From contig SKMN01000070.1 of NCBI GenBank assembly GCA_007121015.1, positions 1 to 34,550 on the forward strand: a stretch of 34,550 nucleotides of DNA, written 5' to 3'. The stretch comes from Coriobacteriia bacterium (GTDB lineage Bacteria > Actinomycetota > Coriobacteriia > Anaerosomatales > SLCP01). This document shows positions 1 through 8,128 of this stretch, piece after piece (within the stretch, counting starts at the first letter, position 1; each line of letters starts with the position of its first letter). Position numbers and translations under genes: made by a program. The notes beneath the pieces are model-generated. The model saw only the letters and a program-made list of their open reading frames with translations, was not told the origin of the DNA and did not search any database.

Positions 1-82
1 AAGGTGGACTCGGGAGAGGATAGAACAGGGCGCGGAGCGCGCCGGGGTCACACGAGGCGGGGCGGAGGGCCCTGCCAGACCA

Positions 83-102
83 AGTGCAAGACCACTTGCA
101 CT
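83..102. repeat. 8-bp inverted repeat, possible operator
   Basis: AGTGCAAG (83-90) and CTTGCACT (95-102) form a perfect 8-bp inverted repeat around the 4-base centre ACCA. It lies about 45 bases upstream of the candidate -35 box of the amino-acid importer. It could be a regulator binding site or a short hairpin from an upstream transcript. No regulator gene is visible nearby. Confidence 0.4.
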
Positions 103-144
103 AACTTTGTCAATTCGCGGCAATCGACTGGTAGGCGGCACTCT

Positions 145-173
145 TTGCCACATCGCGGCGCTACAGGTAAAAT
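145..173 (+). promoter_or_regulatory. Promoter of amino-acid ABC importer operon
   Basis: A -35-like TTGCCA (145-150) and a -10-like TAAAAT (168-173) are separated by exactly 17 bases, which predicts transcription starting near 180. This leaves an untranslated leader of about 150 bases. In that leader, CCCGGTC (271-277) can pair with GACCGGG (309-315), which partly covers the ribosome binding site GGGAGG (313-318), so the leader could hide it. The rest of 1-328 holds no gene I can support. Confidence 0.55.
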
Positions 174-328
174 GTCGGTGTTCCCTTGTGATGTGGCCAG
201 GTTGCCTGCTGGCGCGTCTTGCTTGCACAGAAGGTCGTGCTCGATTCGCATAGCGAGGTGTGTGGCGGGTCCCGGTCGCCGACTGTGGGGACGATAGTAA
301 CCGGACAAGACCGGGAGGTCGCACACAC

Positions 329-1111
329 ATGAAGCGTACCTGGAAGTGGATCATACTGGCCGCCCTCGTGGTGGCTGCCCTCGCGCTGGTCGGCTGCAAC
401 GACGCCGACGGCGACGCAGCGGGTGACGCGGAGACGTTCGTCTTCGCCAACAGCGGGGCATACAAGCCCTTCAGCTTCGACCAGGGCGGCGAGATCGTCG
501 GGTTCGACGTCGACATCGCCAACGAGATCGCGGACCGTATCGGACGCACGCCCGAGATGGTCTCACCCGTCCCCTTCGACACCCTGATCCAGGGACTGCG
601 TGACGGTCGCTACGACGCGCTCGTCGCAAGCCACGGGATTACCGAGGAGCGACGCGAGCAGGTCGACTTCTCGCGTCCCTACTACCGCTCGGGCGCCCAG
701 ACGTTCGTAGCCGTCGACAACGACACGATCACGTCGGCAGCCGACCTCGAGGGCGCACGCATCGGTGTGGTCAAGGCCTCGACGTACCTCGCACTGGCCG
801 AGGACATCACCGGTGAGGGCAACGTGACGACCTACGAGAGCGACGTCGTCGCGCTCCAGGACCTCACCACCGGCAGGCTCGACGCCGTCATCACCGACAA
901 GCTCGTCGGCTTCATCGCGATGGAGGAGTCCGGTCTGGCGATCAAGGCCGTAGGCGACGTGCTCGAAGAGGACGAGATGGGCATCGCCGTCCAGAAGGGC
1001 GACACCGAGTTGCTCGACGCCATCAACGCCGCGCTCGAAGAGATGATCGCGGACGGCACGTACGAGGAGATCAGCTTGCGCTGGTTCCCTGAGAACATCC
1101 TCGGGGAATAG
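329..1111 (+). CDS. Polar amino-acid ABC transporter, substrate-binding lipoprotein
   Basis: This is the extracytoplasmic solute-binding protein of an amino-acid importer (family 3, HisJ/GlnH-like), 260 aa. A lipoprotein signal peptide ends in LALVGC, so Cys23 is the likely lipidated residue. The mature part shows family landmarks: a start like FVFANSGAYKPFSF, GFDVDIANEIA, then DALVASHGITEERREQVDFSRPYY and the closing LRWFP. The ATG at 329 is chosen over an in-frame ATG at 260 because it has GGGAGG 10 bases upstream and starts a proper signal peptide. The permease and ATPase follow on the same strand. The exact ligand (Gln, His, Arg or cystine) cannot be read from sequence. Confidence 0.93.
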   Translation: MKRTWKWIILAALVVAALALVGCNDADGDAAGDAETFVFANSGAYKPFSFDQGGEIVGFDVDIANEIADRIGRTPEMVSPVPFDTLIQGLRDGRYDALVASHGITEERREQVDFSRPYYRSGAQTFVAVDNDTITSAADLEGARIGVVKASTYLALAEDITGEGNVTTYESDVVALQDLTTGRLDAVITDKLVGFIAMEESGLAIKAVGDVLEEDEMGIAVQKGDTELLDAINAALEEMIADGTYEEISLRWFPENILGE

Positions 1112-1138
1112 ATAGTCGCTGACTCTCTATCGACTCTG

Positions 1139-1170
1139 ACGGGGTCGGCCGCACGCCCGGCCGGCCCCGT
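1139..1170 (+). terminator. Intercistronic stem-loop after the binding-protein gene
   Basis: ACGGGGTCGGCC (1139-1150) pairs with GGCCGGCCCCGT (1159-1170), a 12-bp stem with one G-T pair and an 8-base loop. Only a short TCTCTGT follows, so full termination is doubtful. Placed between the binding-protein and permease genes, it resembles the mRNA-stabilising or partly terminating hairpins that keep binding protein in excess in many ABC importer operons. Confidence 0.6.
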
Positions 1171-1191
1171 TCTCTGTAAAGGAGGCGTTCC

Positions 1192-1860
1192 GTGCTCGAA
1201 TCCCTCTGGGTCGTGCTCGACATGCACTTCCACGGCTTCCTGCGGGCGACAGGCGTGACCCTGCAGCTCACCTTCGTTTCACTCGTACTCGCAGTGGTCA
1301 TCGGCCTGATCTTCGCCTTCCTCAAGCTCTCACGTAACCCGGTCGCGAACCTTCTGTCGCACGCCTACATCGGCATCGTGCGAGGTACCCCACTCATCGT
1401 GCTTCTCATGTTCCTGTACTTCGGGATCTCCTCGATCGTGGTCCTCAGTTCGTTCTGGGCAGGGTCGTTCGCGCTCGCTATCCACGCGGGCGCCTACGTG
1501 GCCGAGATCTTCCGCGGAGCCATCCAGAGCATCGACCACGGCCAGCACGAAGCGGCTCGCTCACTCGGGATGGCGAGGCGGACCTCTATGCGGCTCATCA
1601 TCTTGCCGCAAGCGTTCCGGCGTGCGATCCCGCCACTGGGCAACCAGTTCATCATCGGCCTGAAGGACTCCTCGCTCGTGGCGTTCCTCGGCGTGTCCGA
1701 GCTCTACAGCTCGGCCATGACCGCCGCGGCAGCGAACTTCCGCCCCTTCGAGACGTACCTCATCGCGGGGTTGTACTACCTGGTCCTCGTGCTCATCTTC
1801 ACCGTGCTCGTCAACCAGCTCGAAATCAAGCTGTCGCCCGACAGGAGGACTGCGACGTGA
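1192..1860 (+). CDS. Amino-acid ABC transporter permease
   Basis: This is an inner-membrane permease of the HisM/GlnP family, 222 aa, which is the usual length. It has several hydrophobic segments, including [20 protein letters not shown] near the N-terminus and [19 protein letters not shown] near the C-terminus. The cytoplasmic EAA coupling loop ([12 protein letters not shown]...[15 protein letters not shown]) is intact, and the motif [14 protein letters not shown] is typical. The start is GTG at 1192 with AAAGGAGG (1178-1185) upstream. Its last four bases overlap the ATPase start (GTGA), which indicates translational coupling. One permease gene implies a homodimeric channel. Confidence 0.93.
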   Translation: MLESLWVVLDMHFHGFLRATGVTLQLTFVSLVLAVVIGLIFAFLKLSRNPVANLLSHAYIGIVRGTPLIVLLMFLYFGISSIVVLSSFWAGSFALAIHAGAYVAEIFRGAIQSIDHGQHEAARSLGMARRTSMRLIILPQAFRRAIPPLGNQFIIGLKDSSLVAFLGVSELYSSAMTAAAANFRPFETYLIAGLYYLVLVLIFTVLVNQLEIKLSPDRRTAT

Positions 1861-2594
1861 ACGTCATAGAGACGCGCAACCTGCATAAGCACTTCGATGA
1901 ATTGCACGTCCTGAAGGGGATCGACACCGCGATCGCCGAGGGAGAGGTGGTCGTGGTCATCGGGCCATCAGGGTCAGGTAAATCGACCTTCCTGCGCTGC
2001 CTGAACTTCCTCGAGATCCCCGACGAGGGTTCGGAGATCCTGCTCGACGGCGAGCCGATAGACCCGGCGCGCGACAACTTGGACAAGGTGCGCGAGCGCA
2101 TGGGCATGGTGTTCCAGCACTTCCACCTGTTCCCCCACAAGAACGTGCTCGACAACATCACCATCGCTCCGGAGAACGTCAAGGGTGTCCCGCGAAAGCA
2201 AGCCAAAGCGGCCGCGCGGGAACTGCTCGAGAAGGTCGGGCTGCCCGACAAGGAGAAGGCGTGGCCCTCACAGCTCTCCGGCGGCCAGAAGCAGCGTGTA
2301 GCGATCGCGCGCGCTCTCGCGATGGACCCGGAGATCATGCTCTTCGACGAGGTCACCTCGGCCCTCGACCCCGAACTGGTGGCCGAGGTACTACAAGTCA
2401 TGCAGGACCTTGCCGCTGGCGGGATGACGATGGTCGTCGTGACCCACGAGATGGGGTTTGCACGCGAGGTCGCCGACCGGGTCGTCATGATGGACGACGG
2501 GCTGATCATCGAAGAGGGTACGCCCGACCGTATCTTCTCCGAGCCCGCCGAGGAGCGGACCCAGGCGTTCCTCGGCCAGGTTCTTCACGCGTGA
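1857..2594 (+). CDS. Amino-acid ABC transporter ATP-binding protein
   Basis: This is the ATPase of the importer (HisP/GlnQ family), 245 aa. It shows Walker A GPSGSGKS (residues 36-43), a Q-loop in [13 protein letters not shown], the signature LSGGQKQR, Walker [13 protein letters not shown] and the switch His in [10 protein letters not shown]. It starts at GTG 1857, overlapping the permease stop by 4 bases, with AGGAGG just upstream inside the permease gene. All motifs needed for ATP hydrolysis are present. The gene ends the operon, followed by a hairpin. Confidence 0.95.
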   Translation: MNVIETRNLHKHFDELHVLKGIDTAIAEGEVVVVIGPSGSGKSTFLRCLNFLEIPDEGSEILLDGEPIDPARDNLDKVRERMGMVFQHFHLFPHKNVLDNITIAPENVKGVPRKQAKAAARELLEKVGLPDKEKAWPSQLSGGQKQRVAIARALAMDPEIMLFDEVTSALDPELVAEVLQVMQDLAAGGMTMVVVTHEMGFAREVADRVVMMDDGLIIEEGTPDRIFSEPAEERTQAFLGQVLHA

Positions 2595-2598
2595 TGTG

Positions 2599-2635
2599 AC
2601 CGAAAGGCCAGTGTTGCCCTGGACTGGCCCTCGGT
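2599..2635 (+). terminator. Hairpin ending the importer operon
   Basis: GGCCAGT (2606-2612) pairs with ACTGGCC (2623-2629), and the flanks extend the stem (ACCGA at 2599 with TCGGT at 2631-2635, small internal mismatch). There is no U-tract, so it is either a U-poor terminator or an mRNA-stabilising structure. It lies directly after the ATPase stop codon. Confidence 0.5.
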
Positions 2636-2782
2636 ACCGTGAGACCGCTCGTCAGCTGTCACGCCCCGCTTCGCGCGCACGGGGTATATCCTATTGGTAG
2701 GGCGCCGACGCGCCTCCGTGTCCGTCTGCCTGTCACGCGTGACGCCCTCGCCCGTTCAGTCGGCCTGGATCGGAGGTACCGC

Positions 2783-4561
2783 ATGACGAGAGACATCCTG
2801 CGCGTAGACATGGGTGATCTCAGCATCACCCGCCAGCCCCTCCCCGATGCGTGGCGGAGGTACGGAGGCCGAGCGCTCACCGATGCGATCGTGTACTCCG
2901 AGGTGCCTCCCGACGCAGAACCCCTCGGCCCCGACAACGTGCTCGTCTTCGCCCCCGGAATCCTCGGCGGCACGAGCGCCCCCAACGGCGGCCGCATCTC
3001 TGTAGGCGGGAAGAGCCCGCTCACGGGCGGTATCAAGGAATCGAACTCCGGCGGACAGGCCGCGCATGCCCTCGCCCGCAACGGTATCGCGGCGGTCGTG
3101 GTCACGGGTGCCGCAGCCGACCCGGACGCCCGCTACTGCCTCGTCATCGAGAACGACGGCTCGGCGTCGCTCGAACGCGTCGACGAGTGGGCCGGACTCG
3201 GCAATTACGACTTGGCCGAGGAGATCGCCGCCACGCGTCCCGAAGGCGACCGCTACGCGACCATCCAGACGGGACCGGCCGGTGAAGCCGGCGCGAAGGC
3301 CGCAGGCATCGCGTTCTCCGACCCCAAGGGCTACCCCAACCGTTTCGCCGGCCGAGGAGGACTCGGCGCGGTCATGGCGAGCAAGGGCCTCAAAGCGGTC
3401 GTCGTGTCCGACAAGGGCCACGGGTTCCTAGGCCACGCTGACAAGGAGGCATTCAACGCCTCGATGAAGCGGTTCGCCACGGCCCTCAAGGACCACGCCG
3501 TCACCGGCCAGGCACTCCCTGCCTACGGCACCAACGTCCTCACGAACATCCTGTCCGAAGCGGGTGGCCTACCGACCCGCAACTTCTCGCACGGCACGTT
3601 CGAGATGGCCGACGACATCGGCGGCGAGCGCCAGGCCGAGACGATCAAGGCCCGCGGCGGCGAGGAGCACCATGGCTGTCACACCGGGTGCACGATCCAG
3701 TGCTCGCGCTACTGGATGGACAAGGACGGCCACTACAAGACAAAGGGTCCGGAGTACGAGACCGCGTGGTCGTTCGGGGCGGACTGCGGGATCGGCGACC
3801 TCGACGAGATCGCCGAACTCGACCGCGCCTGCGGCGACCTGGGGCTCGACACCATCGAGATGGGCGCGACGATGGCCGTCTACATGGACTCGGGCGCGCT
3901 CGAGTTCGGCGATGCCGATGGCGCCCTCAAGGCGCTCATGAGCGGCGTCGAGGGTGGCACGCCCGGCCGCGTACTATGGAATGGCGCAGCTGCGACCGGC
4001 AAGGAGTTCGGTGTCGGCCGCGTCCCGACCGTCAAGAACCAGGCCATGCCTGCGTACGACCCGCGCTCGGTGATGGGCATCGGCGTGACGTACGCGACCT
4101 CGACGATGGGCGCCGACCACACCGCCGGATATACGGTGGCTACCGAGATCCTCAAGGTGGGCGGCGAGGCCGATCCACTCAAGCCCGAGGGCCAGGCCGA
4201 ACTCTCCAAGAACCTGCAGATCGCGACAGCGGCGCTCGACTCGCTCGGCTTCTGCATCTTCGTCGCGTTCCCGGTGCTCGACATCCCCGAGGCCTTCGCG
4301 GCGCTCCACGAGCTCGCGGCGGCGCACACCGGTGACGAGTGGGACGCCGATTCCCTCATGCAGGTCGGCAGGGAGGCACTCACCTTCGAGCGGCTCTTCA
4401 ACGAGAAGGCCGGCTTCACGGCCGCCGACGACCGCCTGCCGGCGTGGATGATGACCGAGAAGCTCCCGCCGCACAACGTGGTCTTCGAGGTCACCGACGC
4501 CGAGCTCGACAGCGTGTTCGACTTCGTCCCCGACACGGCCCGCGAGATGGGCCTGGCGTAG
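2783..4561 (+). CDS. aor: Aldehyde:ferredoxin oxidoreductase (tungsten/molybdenum AOR family)
   Basis: The family oxidises aldehydes to carboxylates, or reduces acids, with ferredoxin, using a bis-pterin W or Mo centre and one [4Fe-4S] cluster. This protein has 592 aa, typical for the family. The N-terminal domain shows NVLVFAPGILGGTSAPNGGR and KSPLTGGIKESNSGG, both hallmark pterin-site regions. Cluster ligands are probably Cys299, Cys303 and Cys307 (spacing CX3CX3C, rather than the common CX2CX3C) plus Cys491 in DSLGFC. ATG 2783 is chosen for its GGAGG at 2772-2776 and its alignment with the family start, over in-frame codons further upstream. A MoaD-like and a ThiF-like gene follow. The aldehyde substrate is unknown. 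Confidence 0.93.
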   Translation: MTRDILRVDMGDLSITRQPLPDAWRRYGGRALTDAIVYSEVPPDAEPLGPDNVLVFAPGILGGTSAPNGGRISVGGKSPLTGGIKESNSGGQAAHALARNGIAAVVVTGAAADPDARYCLVIENDGSASLERVDEWAGLGNYDLAEEIAATRPEGDRYATIQTGPAGEAGAKAAGIAFSDPKGYPNRFAGRGGLGAVMASKGLKAVVVSDKGHGFLGHADKEAFNASMKRFATALKDHAVTGQALPAYGTNVLTNILSEAGGLPTRNFSHGTFEMADDIGGERQAETIKARGGEEHHGCHTGCTIQCSRYWMDKDGHYKTKGPEYETAWSFGADCGIGDLDEIAELDRACGDLGLDTIEMGATMAVYMDSGALEFGDADGALKALMSGVEGGTPGRVLWNGAAATGKEFGVGRVPTVKNQAMPAYDPRSVMGIGVTYATSTMGADHTAGYTVATEILKVGGEADPLKPEGQAELSKNLQIATAALDSLGFCIFVAFPVLDIPEAFAALHELAAAHTGDEWDADSLMQVGREALTFERLFNEKAGFTAADDRLPAWMMTEKLPPHNVVFEVTDAELDSVFDFVPDTAREMGLA

Positions 4562-4566
4562 CGCTT

Positions 4567-4630
4567 GCAGTGGAGCGGGCGCGGCTCCCGCCTCTCGCGG
4601 GGCCCGCGCCCGCTCCGACACGCCCACTGC
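4567..4630 (+). repeat. Large intercistronic hairpin between aor and the sulfur-carrier gene
   Basis: A perfect 13-bp stem, 4572-4584 with 4604-4616 (GGAGCGGGCGCGG and its complement), encloses a second small hairpin (CCCGC...GCGGG). An outer pair, GCAGTG (4567-4572) with CACTGC (4625-4630), may extend it. There is no U-tract. It may attenuate or stabilise the message so that aor is expressed above the cofactor genes. Confidence 0.5.
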
Positions 4631-4688
4631 GCCCCGCCTCACCGCCGCACGTCCCTGCCGCCCTCGACATCACACGAGAGGACCGCCG

Positions 4689-4928
4689 ATGAAGGTGCAG
4701 ATCGCCCTCTTCGCCAGCCTCTCGCGGTACCAGCCCGATGGCGAGGGCGGCCGCGCCCCGCGCGAGTTCGAGCTCGCCGAGGGGACCACGATCGCCGACA
4801 TCATCCTGTCGCTCGGTCTGCCCGACGAGCCACGGGTGGTGTTCGTGAACGGCCGTCATGCGCCTGACGATCACGTGCTGGCCGAGGGTGAACGGCTCGC
4901 CATCTTCCCCCCGGTGGCGGGCGGCTAG
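4689..4928 (+). CDS. MoaD/ThiS-family sulfur carrier protein
   Basis: This 79-aa ubiquitin-fold protein ends in PPVAGG. The terminal Gly-Gly is adenylated and thiocarboxylated in MoaD and ThiS. It starts MKVQIALFASLSRYQP, as MoaD-like proteins do, and contains VVFVNGRHAPDDHVLAEGERLAIFPPVAGG-type closing strands. The ATG at 4689 follows a GAGAGGA ribosome binding site (4675-4681). Placed between the AOR gene and an E1-like adenylyltransferase, it most likely supplies sulfur for the tungsto- or molybdopterin used by the AOR. A role in thiamine synthesis is less likely, since no thi genes are present. Confidence 0.88.
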   Translation: MKVQIALFASLSRYQPDGEGGRAPREFELAEGTTIADIILSLGLPDEPRVVFVNGRHAPDDHVLAEGERLAIFPPVAGG

Positions 4929-4929
4929 C

Positions 4930-5568
4930 GTGCTCGACGGCGACGCCATCGGCTGCCAGCCTGCCGTCGGCCACCACGACGACGCAGCGGTCCGCGAGCG
5001 GCTCGCCGGCGCGCACGTGGCGATCGTGGGGTGCGGGGGACTCGGCAGCAACGCTGCGGTCATGCTCGTGCGCTCCGGGCTCGGACACGTCACGCTCATC
5101 GACTTCGACGTGGTCGAGCAGGACAACCTCAACCGCCAGCATTTCTTCCGCGAGCACATCGGCATGCGCAAGACCGAGGCGCTGGCTGACGTGCTCCGCG
5201 GTATCGAGCCGGACGTCGACATCCGGCTCGTGGATGCGTGCATGAACGCGGACAACCTGCTCGAGTCGGTAGACGGGGCCGAGGTGGTGATCGAGGCGGT
5301 CGACAGCGCCGAGGCCAAAGCGATGATCGCGAACGTGACGATGTGCCACACGCCGCACATCCCACTCGTGACCGCCTCAGGCCTCGCCGGGTTCTCGACC
5401 GCCAACGATGTCGTGACCGAGCGGATCGCCGAGAACTTCTACCTCGTGGGCGACTTGCACAGCGACGTGCGCCATGGGCTGCCGCTCATGGCCTCACGCG
5501 TGGCGATCGCCGCCGGCCACCAGGCACACATGACCATCCGCATCCTGCTCGGCCACACGGAGCCGTAG
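4930..5568 (+). CDS. ThiF/MoeB-family adenylyltransferase for the sulfur carrier
   Basis: This is an E1-like enzyme that adenylates the C-terminal glycine of a sulfur carrier, 212 aa. The nucleotide-binding loop GCGGLGSN is at residues 34-41, followed by the acidic strand end LIDFDVVEQDNLNRQHF with the conserved Asp and Arg, and AVDSAEAK. No CXXC zinc-binding pairs and no rhodanese domain are present, so it belongs to the short ThiF-like type. The GTG start at 4930 is one base after the upstream stop codon. Its partner is almost certainly the MoaD-like protein just upstream. The stop codon lies inside a 15-bp inverted repeat. Confidence 0.88.
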   Translation: MLDGDAIGCQPAVGHHDDAAVRERLAGAHVAIVGCGGLGSNAAVMLVRSGLGHVTLIDFDVVEQDNLNRQHFFREHIGMRKTEALADVLRGIEPDVDIRLVDACMNADNLLESVDGAEVVIEAVDSAEAKAMIANVTMCHTPHIPLVTASGLAGFSTANDVVTERIAENFYLVGDLHSDVRHGLPLMASRVAIAAGHQAHMTIRILLGHTEP

Positions 5569-5625
5569 GGAACAGGCACCTACCGCTTGCGCTTGCGCCT
5601 GCGCCTACGTCTGTTCCCTACGGCT
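5561..5625. terminator. Perfect 15-bp inverted repeat spanning both convergent stop codons
   Basis: AGCCGTAGGGAACAG (5561-5575) is the exact reverse complement of CTGTTCCCTACGGCT (5611-5625). The loop is 35 bases and contains short CTTGCG/CCTGCG iterations. The left arm includes the TAG of the adenylyltransferase gene and the right arm the TAG of the stress-protein gene. A bidirectional terminator or anti-readthrough structure is likely, though a U-tract is missing. Confidence 0.6.
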
Positions 5626-6466
5626 ACCGCTTGTCGGGTATGCGGACGTCTCCCGGCGGGACGAAAAGCACGGGTGCCGTGCTGTGCTTTGCGATCGTGC
5701 GCGCCGTCGAGCCCCAGAGCGCCCGGTGCAAGACCCCGTGCGTGCGCGGCGAGACGACGATGACCGTCGCGTCCCACGTTTCCGCCTCGGCCAGCAGTGC
5801 GCGCGCAGGGTCGGTCCCCGTCCTGAGCACCGTCTCACAGGGAGCGCTGCAGACGCGCCCCTCCGAGAGCGTGGCGAAGCGCCCTCTCAACTCGGCATCG
5901 TCACTCCCCGACTCGGCGACGTGAACGATCCGCATCTCCCCGAGTCCCGGGAGTCCGCAGACGAGCGCGAGCTGTGCGGGCAGCGAGGGGGAAAGGTCGG
6001 TTCCTACGAGCACCCTGCTGAACGGGTGGTCGCCGCCCATCCGGCACCACGTCCCCGCTTTCTCACGCACCCGCTCGATCATCACCGGGACCCTGCCCGC
6101 CGACGCGAGGCGCTCGGCGGTCGAGCCGAGCAGACGGCCGGTGACCGCGCCCCTGCCGAGGTTCGTCATCACGACGAGCTCCGCGCCCTCCTCGGCGGTG
6201 ATGCGCTCGATCACGTCGACCGCGGAACCCACGTCGACACGCACGGTCGTCTCGAACCCGGCCTCCTTGAGACGCGATGCGATCCGGCCGAGGTGCTCCT
6301 CTGCGTACTCGATCACCTCCGGGACGGTACCGCCGGCGGTGTAGAGGTCGAGGTCGACAGCGTGAACGAGCACGATGCCGCTGAAGTCGACCGGGTTGCA
6401 CGCGGTCATCGAGTCGACGGCTGCAAGACTTGCATCCGAAAGGTCGGTGGCGATGACGATGCGCAT
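5624..6466 (-). CDS. Tandem-domain universal stress protein in the arsenic operon
   Basis: This cytoplasmic protein of 280 aa has two UspA domains in tandem. Domain 1 starts MRIVIATDLSDAS and ends with the nucleotide-loop region GRLLGSTAERLAS; domain 2 starts RVLVGTDLSPS and ends HRALWGSTARTIAKHS. GST in both suggests ATP-type binding. Its ATG at 6466 overlaps the last base of the ACR3 stop (TGATG), so the two are translationally coupled. That makes it the third gene of an ars operon, an uncommon partner. The ligand and the link to arsenic stress are inference; regulation would follow ArsR. Confidence 0.9.
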   Translation of the reverse strand: MRIVIATDLSDASLAAVDSMTACNPVDFSGIVLVHAVDLDLYTAGGTVPEVIEYAEEHLGRIASRLKEAGFETTVRVDVGSAVDVIERITAEEGAELVVMTNLGRGAVTGRLLGSTAERLASAGRVPVMIERVREKAGTWCRMGGDHPFSRVLVGTDLSPSLPAQLALVCGLPGLGEMRIVHVAESGSDDAELRGRFATLSEGRVCSAPCETVLRTGTDPARALLAEAETWDATVIVVSPRTHGVLHRALWGSTARTIAKHSTAPVLFVPPGDVRIPDKR

Positions 6467-7593
6467 CAAACGGCCCTCCTGTCCGCCAGCGCCAACTCGC
6501 CGCTGCGGCGCATGACCGCCGTGCGCGTACGTTTGGCGATCCACACGAGCGAGAGCATGAGTGGCACCTCGACGAGCACGCCCACCACCGTGGCGAGCGC
6601 GGCTCCCGAGGTGAGTCCGAACAGCGCGATGGCGACCGCCACCGCAAGCTCGAAGAAGTTCGACGCGCCGATGAACCCGCCCGGCGCGGCCACCTTGAAC
6701 TCGATGCGCCACAGGTAGGCCCAGCCGTACGCGATCACGAAGATGAAGAGCGTCTGGATGATGAGCGGCACCGCGATGAGCCCGATGTGGAGCGGATTGT
6801 TGACGATGATCTCGCCCTGGAAGATGAAGATGGCCACGAGGGTGACGAGCAGCGCCGTGATGGTCACCGGGCCGAACTTGGGCAGGAGTTCCGACTCGAA
6901 CCACGGCAGGCCCCTGGTGGCGATGAGCCGCTTGCGCGTGAAGTAGCCGGCCACGAGCGGGACCACCACGAACAGAACGACCGAGAGCGCCATCGTCGCC
7001 CACGGTATCGGGATGCCGCCGATGCCGAGGAGCAGCGAGACGATGGGCACGAACGCCACGAGCATGATGAGGTCGTTCACGGCGACCTGGACGAGGGTGT
7101 AGGCAGGGTCGCCATCGGCGAGGTAGGACCAGACGAACACCATCGCCGTACATGGCGCGGCACCGAGAAGTACGGCTCCGGCCAGGTACTGTTGGGCAAG
7201 GTCGGGGGTGATGAGGTCTTTGAAGATGACGTTGAAAAAGAGCCACGCGAAGAAGAACATCGTGAACGGTTTGATGAGCCAGTTGACGACGGTGGTCACG
7301 ATGAGGCCGTTCTTGCGCTCCCCGACTCTGCGGATCGATGCGAAGTCGATCTGCAGCATCATCGGGAAGATCATGAGCCAGATGAGGATGGCGATGGGAA
7401 GCGAGATGGACGCGACGGTGAACTGGTCGAGCCACTCGGGCAACCCCGGCCATGTGTTACCGATGAGCGTGCCCGCAATGATACACAGCGCGACCCATAC
7501 GCTCAGGTAGCGCTCGAAGAAGCCCATGCGCTTCTTCTCGGGTCGCTGCGCCGCCGCCGCCGATCCCGCGGCCGCCGGTTCCTGCTCACTCAT
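6466..7593 (-). CDS. acr3: ACR3-family arsenite efflux permease
   Basis: This integral membrane arsenite/H+ antiporter of the BASS superfamily has 375 aa and about ten hydrophobic segments. The diagnostic ACR3 motif LLGAAPCTAMVFVWS carries the essential TM4 cysteine (Cys148), and further on NDLIMLVAFVPIV and GASNFFELAVAVAIALFG are typical. ATG 7593 is preferred over GTG three codons earlier because AAGGAG sits 8 bases upstream of it. The N-terminus has a soluble Ala/Gln-rich extension of about 20 residues before the first membrane segment. It follows ArsR in the same operon. Confidence 0.94.
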   Translation of the reverse strand: MSEQEPAAAGSAAAAQRPEKKRMGFFERYLSVWVALCIIAGTLIGNTWPGLPEWLDQFTVASISLPIAILIWLMIFPMMLQIDFASIRRVGERKNGLIVTTVVNWLIKPFTMFFFAWLFFNVIFKDLITPDLAQQYLAGAVLLGAAPCTAMVFVWSYLADGDPAYTLVQVAVNDLIMLVAFVPIVSLLLGIGGIPIPWATMALSVVLFVVVPLVAGYFTRKRLIATRGLPWFESELLPKFGPVTITALLVTLVAIFIFQGEIIVNNPLHIGLIAVPLIIQTLFIFVIAYGWAYLWRIEFKVAAPGGFIGASNFFELAVAVAIALFGLTSGAALATVVGVLVEVPLMLSLVWIAKRTRTAVMRRSGELALADRRAV

Positions 7594-7608
7594 CCGCTGC
7601 ACTCCTTT

Positions 7609-7938
7609 CTACGAGTCACACGCCGGAGCGTCCGCGACGAAATCGAGGGCATCGGTGAACGCGGCGATGCGCTCTGGTACGAGACAGTAGGTCATCGCGG
7701 TGCCGACAGGGTGGGACGATACGAGTCCAGCCTCTCTGAGCACCCGGAGGTGCTCGGAGATCGTCGACTGGGCGAGCGGCAGTCCCGAGAAGACCTCGGC
7801 GCCCTTGCATTCATTCTGCTCGGCGAGGAGTTGGAGTATGCGGATGCGGGCGGGATGAGAGAGGGCTCGCGCGATGCGGGCCATGTGCTCAGGGTCCGTG
7901 CCCACAGTGTCCGCGATCGCTCGATCGGACTGCGTCAT
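7609..7938 (-). CDS. arsR: ArsR/SmtB-family metalloregulatory repressor
   Basis: This winged-helix repressor of 109 aa begins MTQSDRAIADTVG and has the recognition region LAQSTISEHLRVLREAGLV. The classic ELCVCDL metal site is absent: the equivalent segment reads QNECKGAEV with a single Cys44. Further cysteines are Cys85 (TYCLVP) and Cys107 at the C-terminus. As(III) may therefore bind a differently built three-Cys site, as known for some other ArsR proteins. ATG 7938 has GGGGAG just upstream. It is first in the operon with ACR3 and the stress protein and probably controls the promoter at 8042-8070. Confidence 0.92.
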   Translation of the reverse strand: MTQSDRAIADTVGTDPEHMARIARALSHPARIRILQLLAEQNECKGAEVFSGLPLAQSTISEHLRVLREAGLVSSHPVGTAMTYCLVPERIAAFTDALDFVADAPACDS

Positions 7939-8030
7939 CGAAATGCTCCCCGCCACTCTGTCCCGGCCGCGCCGGCCCCGTCGACGACTGTCTCGGCGCC
8001 CCACAACGCATGGGCTCGTACTCGCACTTA

Positions 8031-8070
8031 ATCGTCTATCGACGATAAACGATGAATTATGCTGCGTCAA
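8031..8070 (-). promoter_or_regulatory. ars promoter with overlapping inverted-repeat operator
   Basis: On the minus strand, TTGACG (8070-8065) and TATCGT (8047-8042) are 17 bases apart. An inverted repeat ATCGTC-TATC-GACGAT (8031-8046) covers the -10 box and the expected start site. Another ATCGT-type half-site lies at 8048-8053. Such overlap is what an ArsR-type repressor would need. The leader to the arsR start is about 95 bases. Confidence 0.6.
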
Positions 8071-8128
8071 TGCGTCACAGGGGTGACTTCTCGCGCGCAC
8101 ATCACAGACCTCGCAGCCGTCGCACCGC

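Noticed and set aside
260-328. Longer N-terminus for the substrate-binding lipoprotein from ATG 260
   Set aside because: The extension has no signal-peptide character and no ribosome binding site; ATG 329 begins a classical lipoprotein signal after GGGAGG.
6787-8031. Plus-strand open frame opposite ACR3 and ArsR
   Set aside because: The protein is dominated by Asp, Glu, His and Arg with no hydrophobic core pattern; the minus strand has clear ACR3 and ArsR genes.
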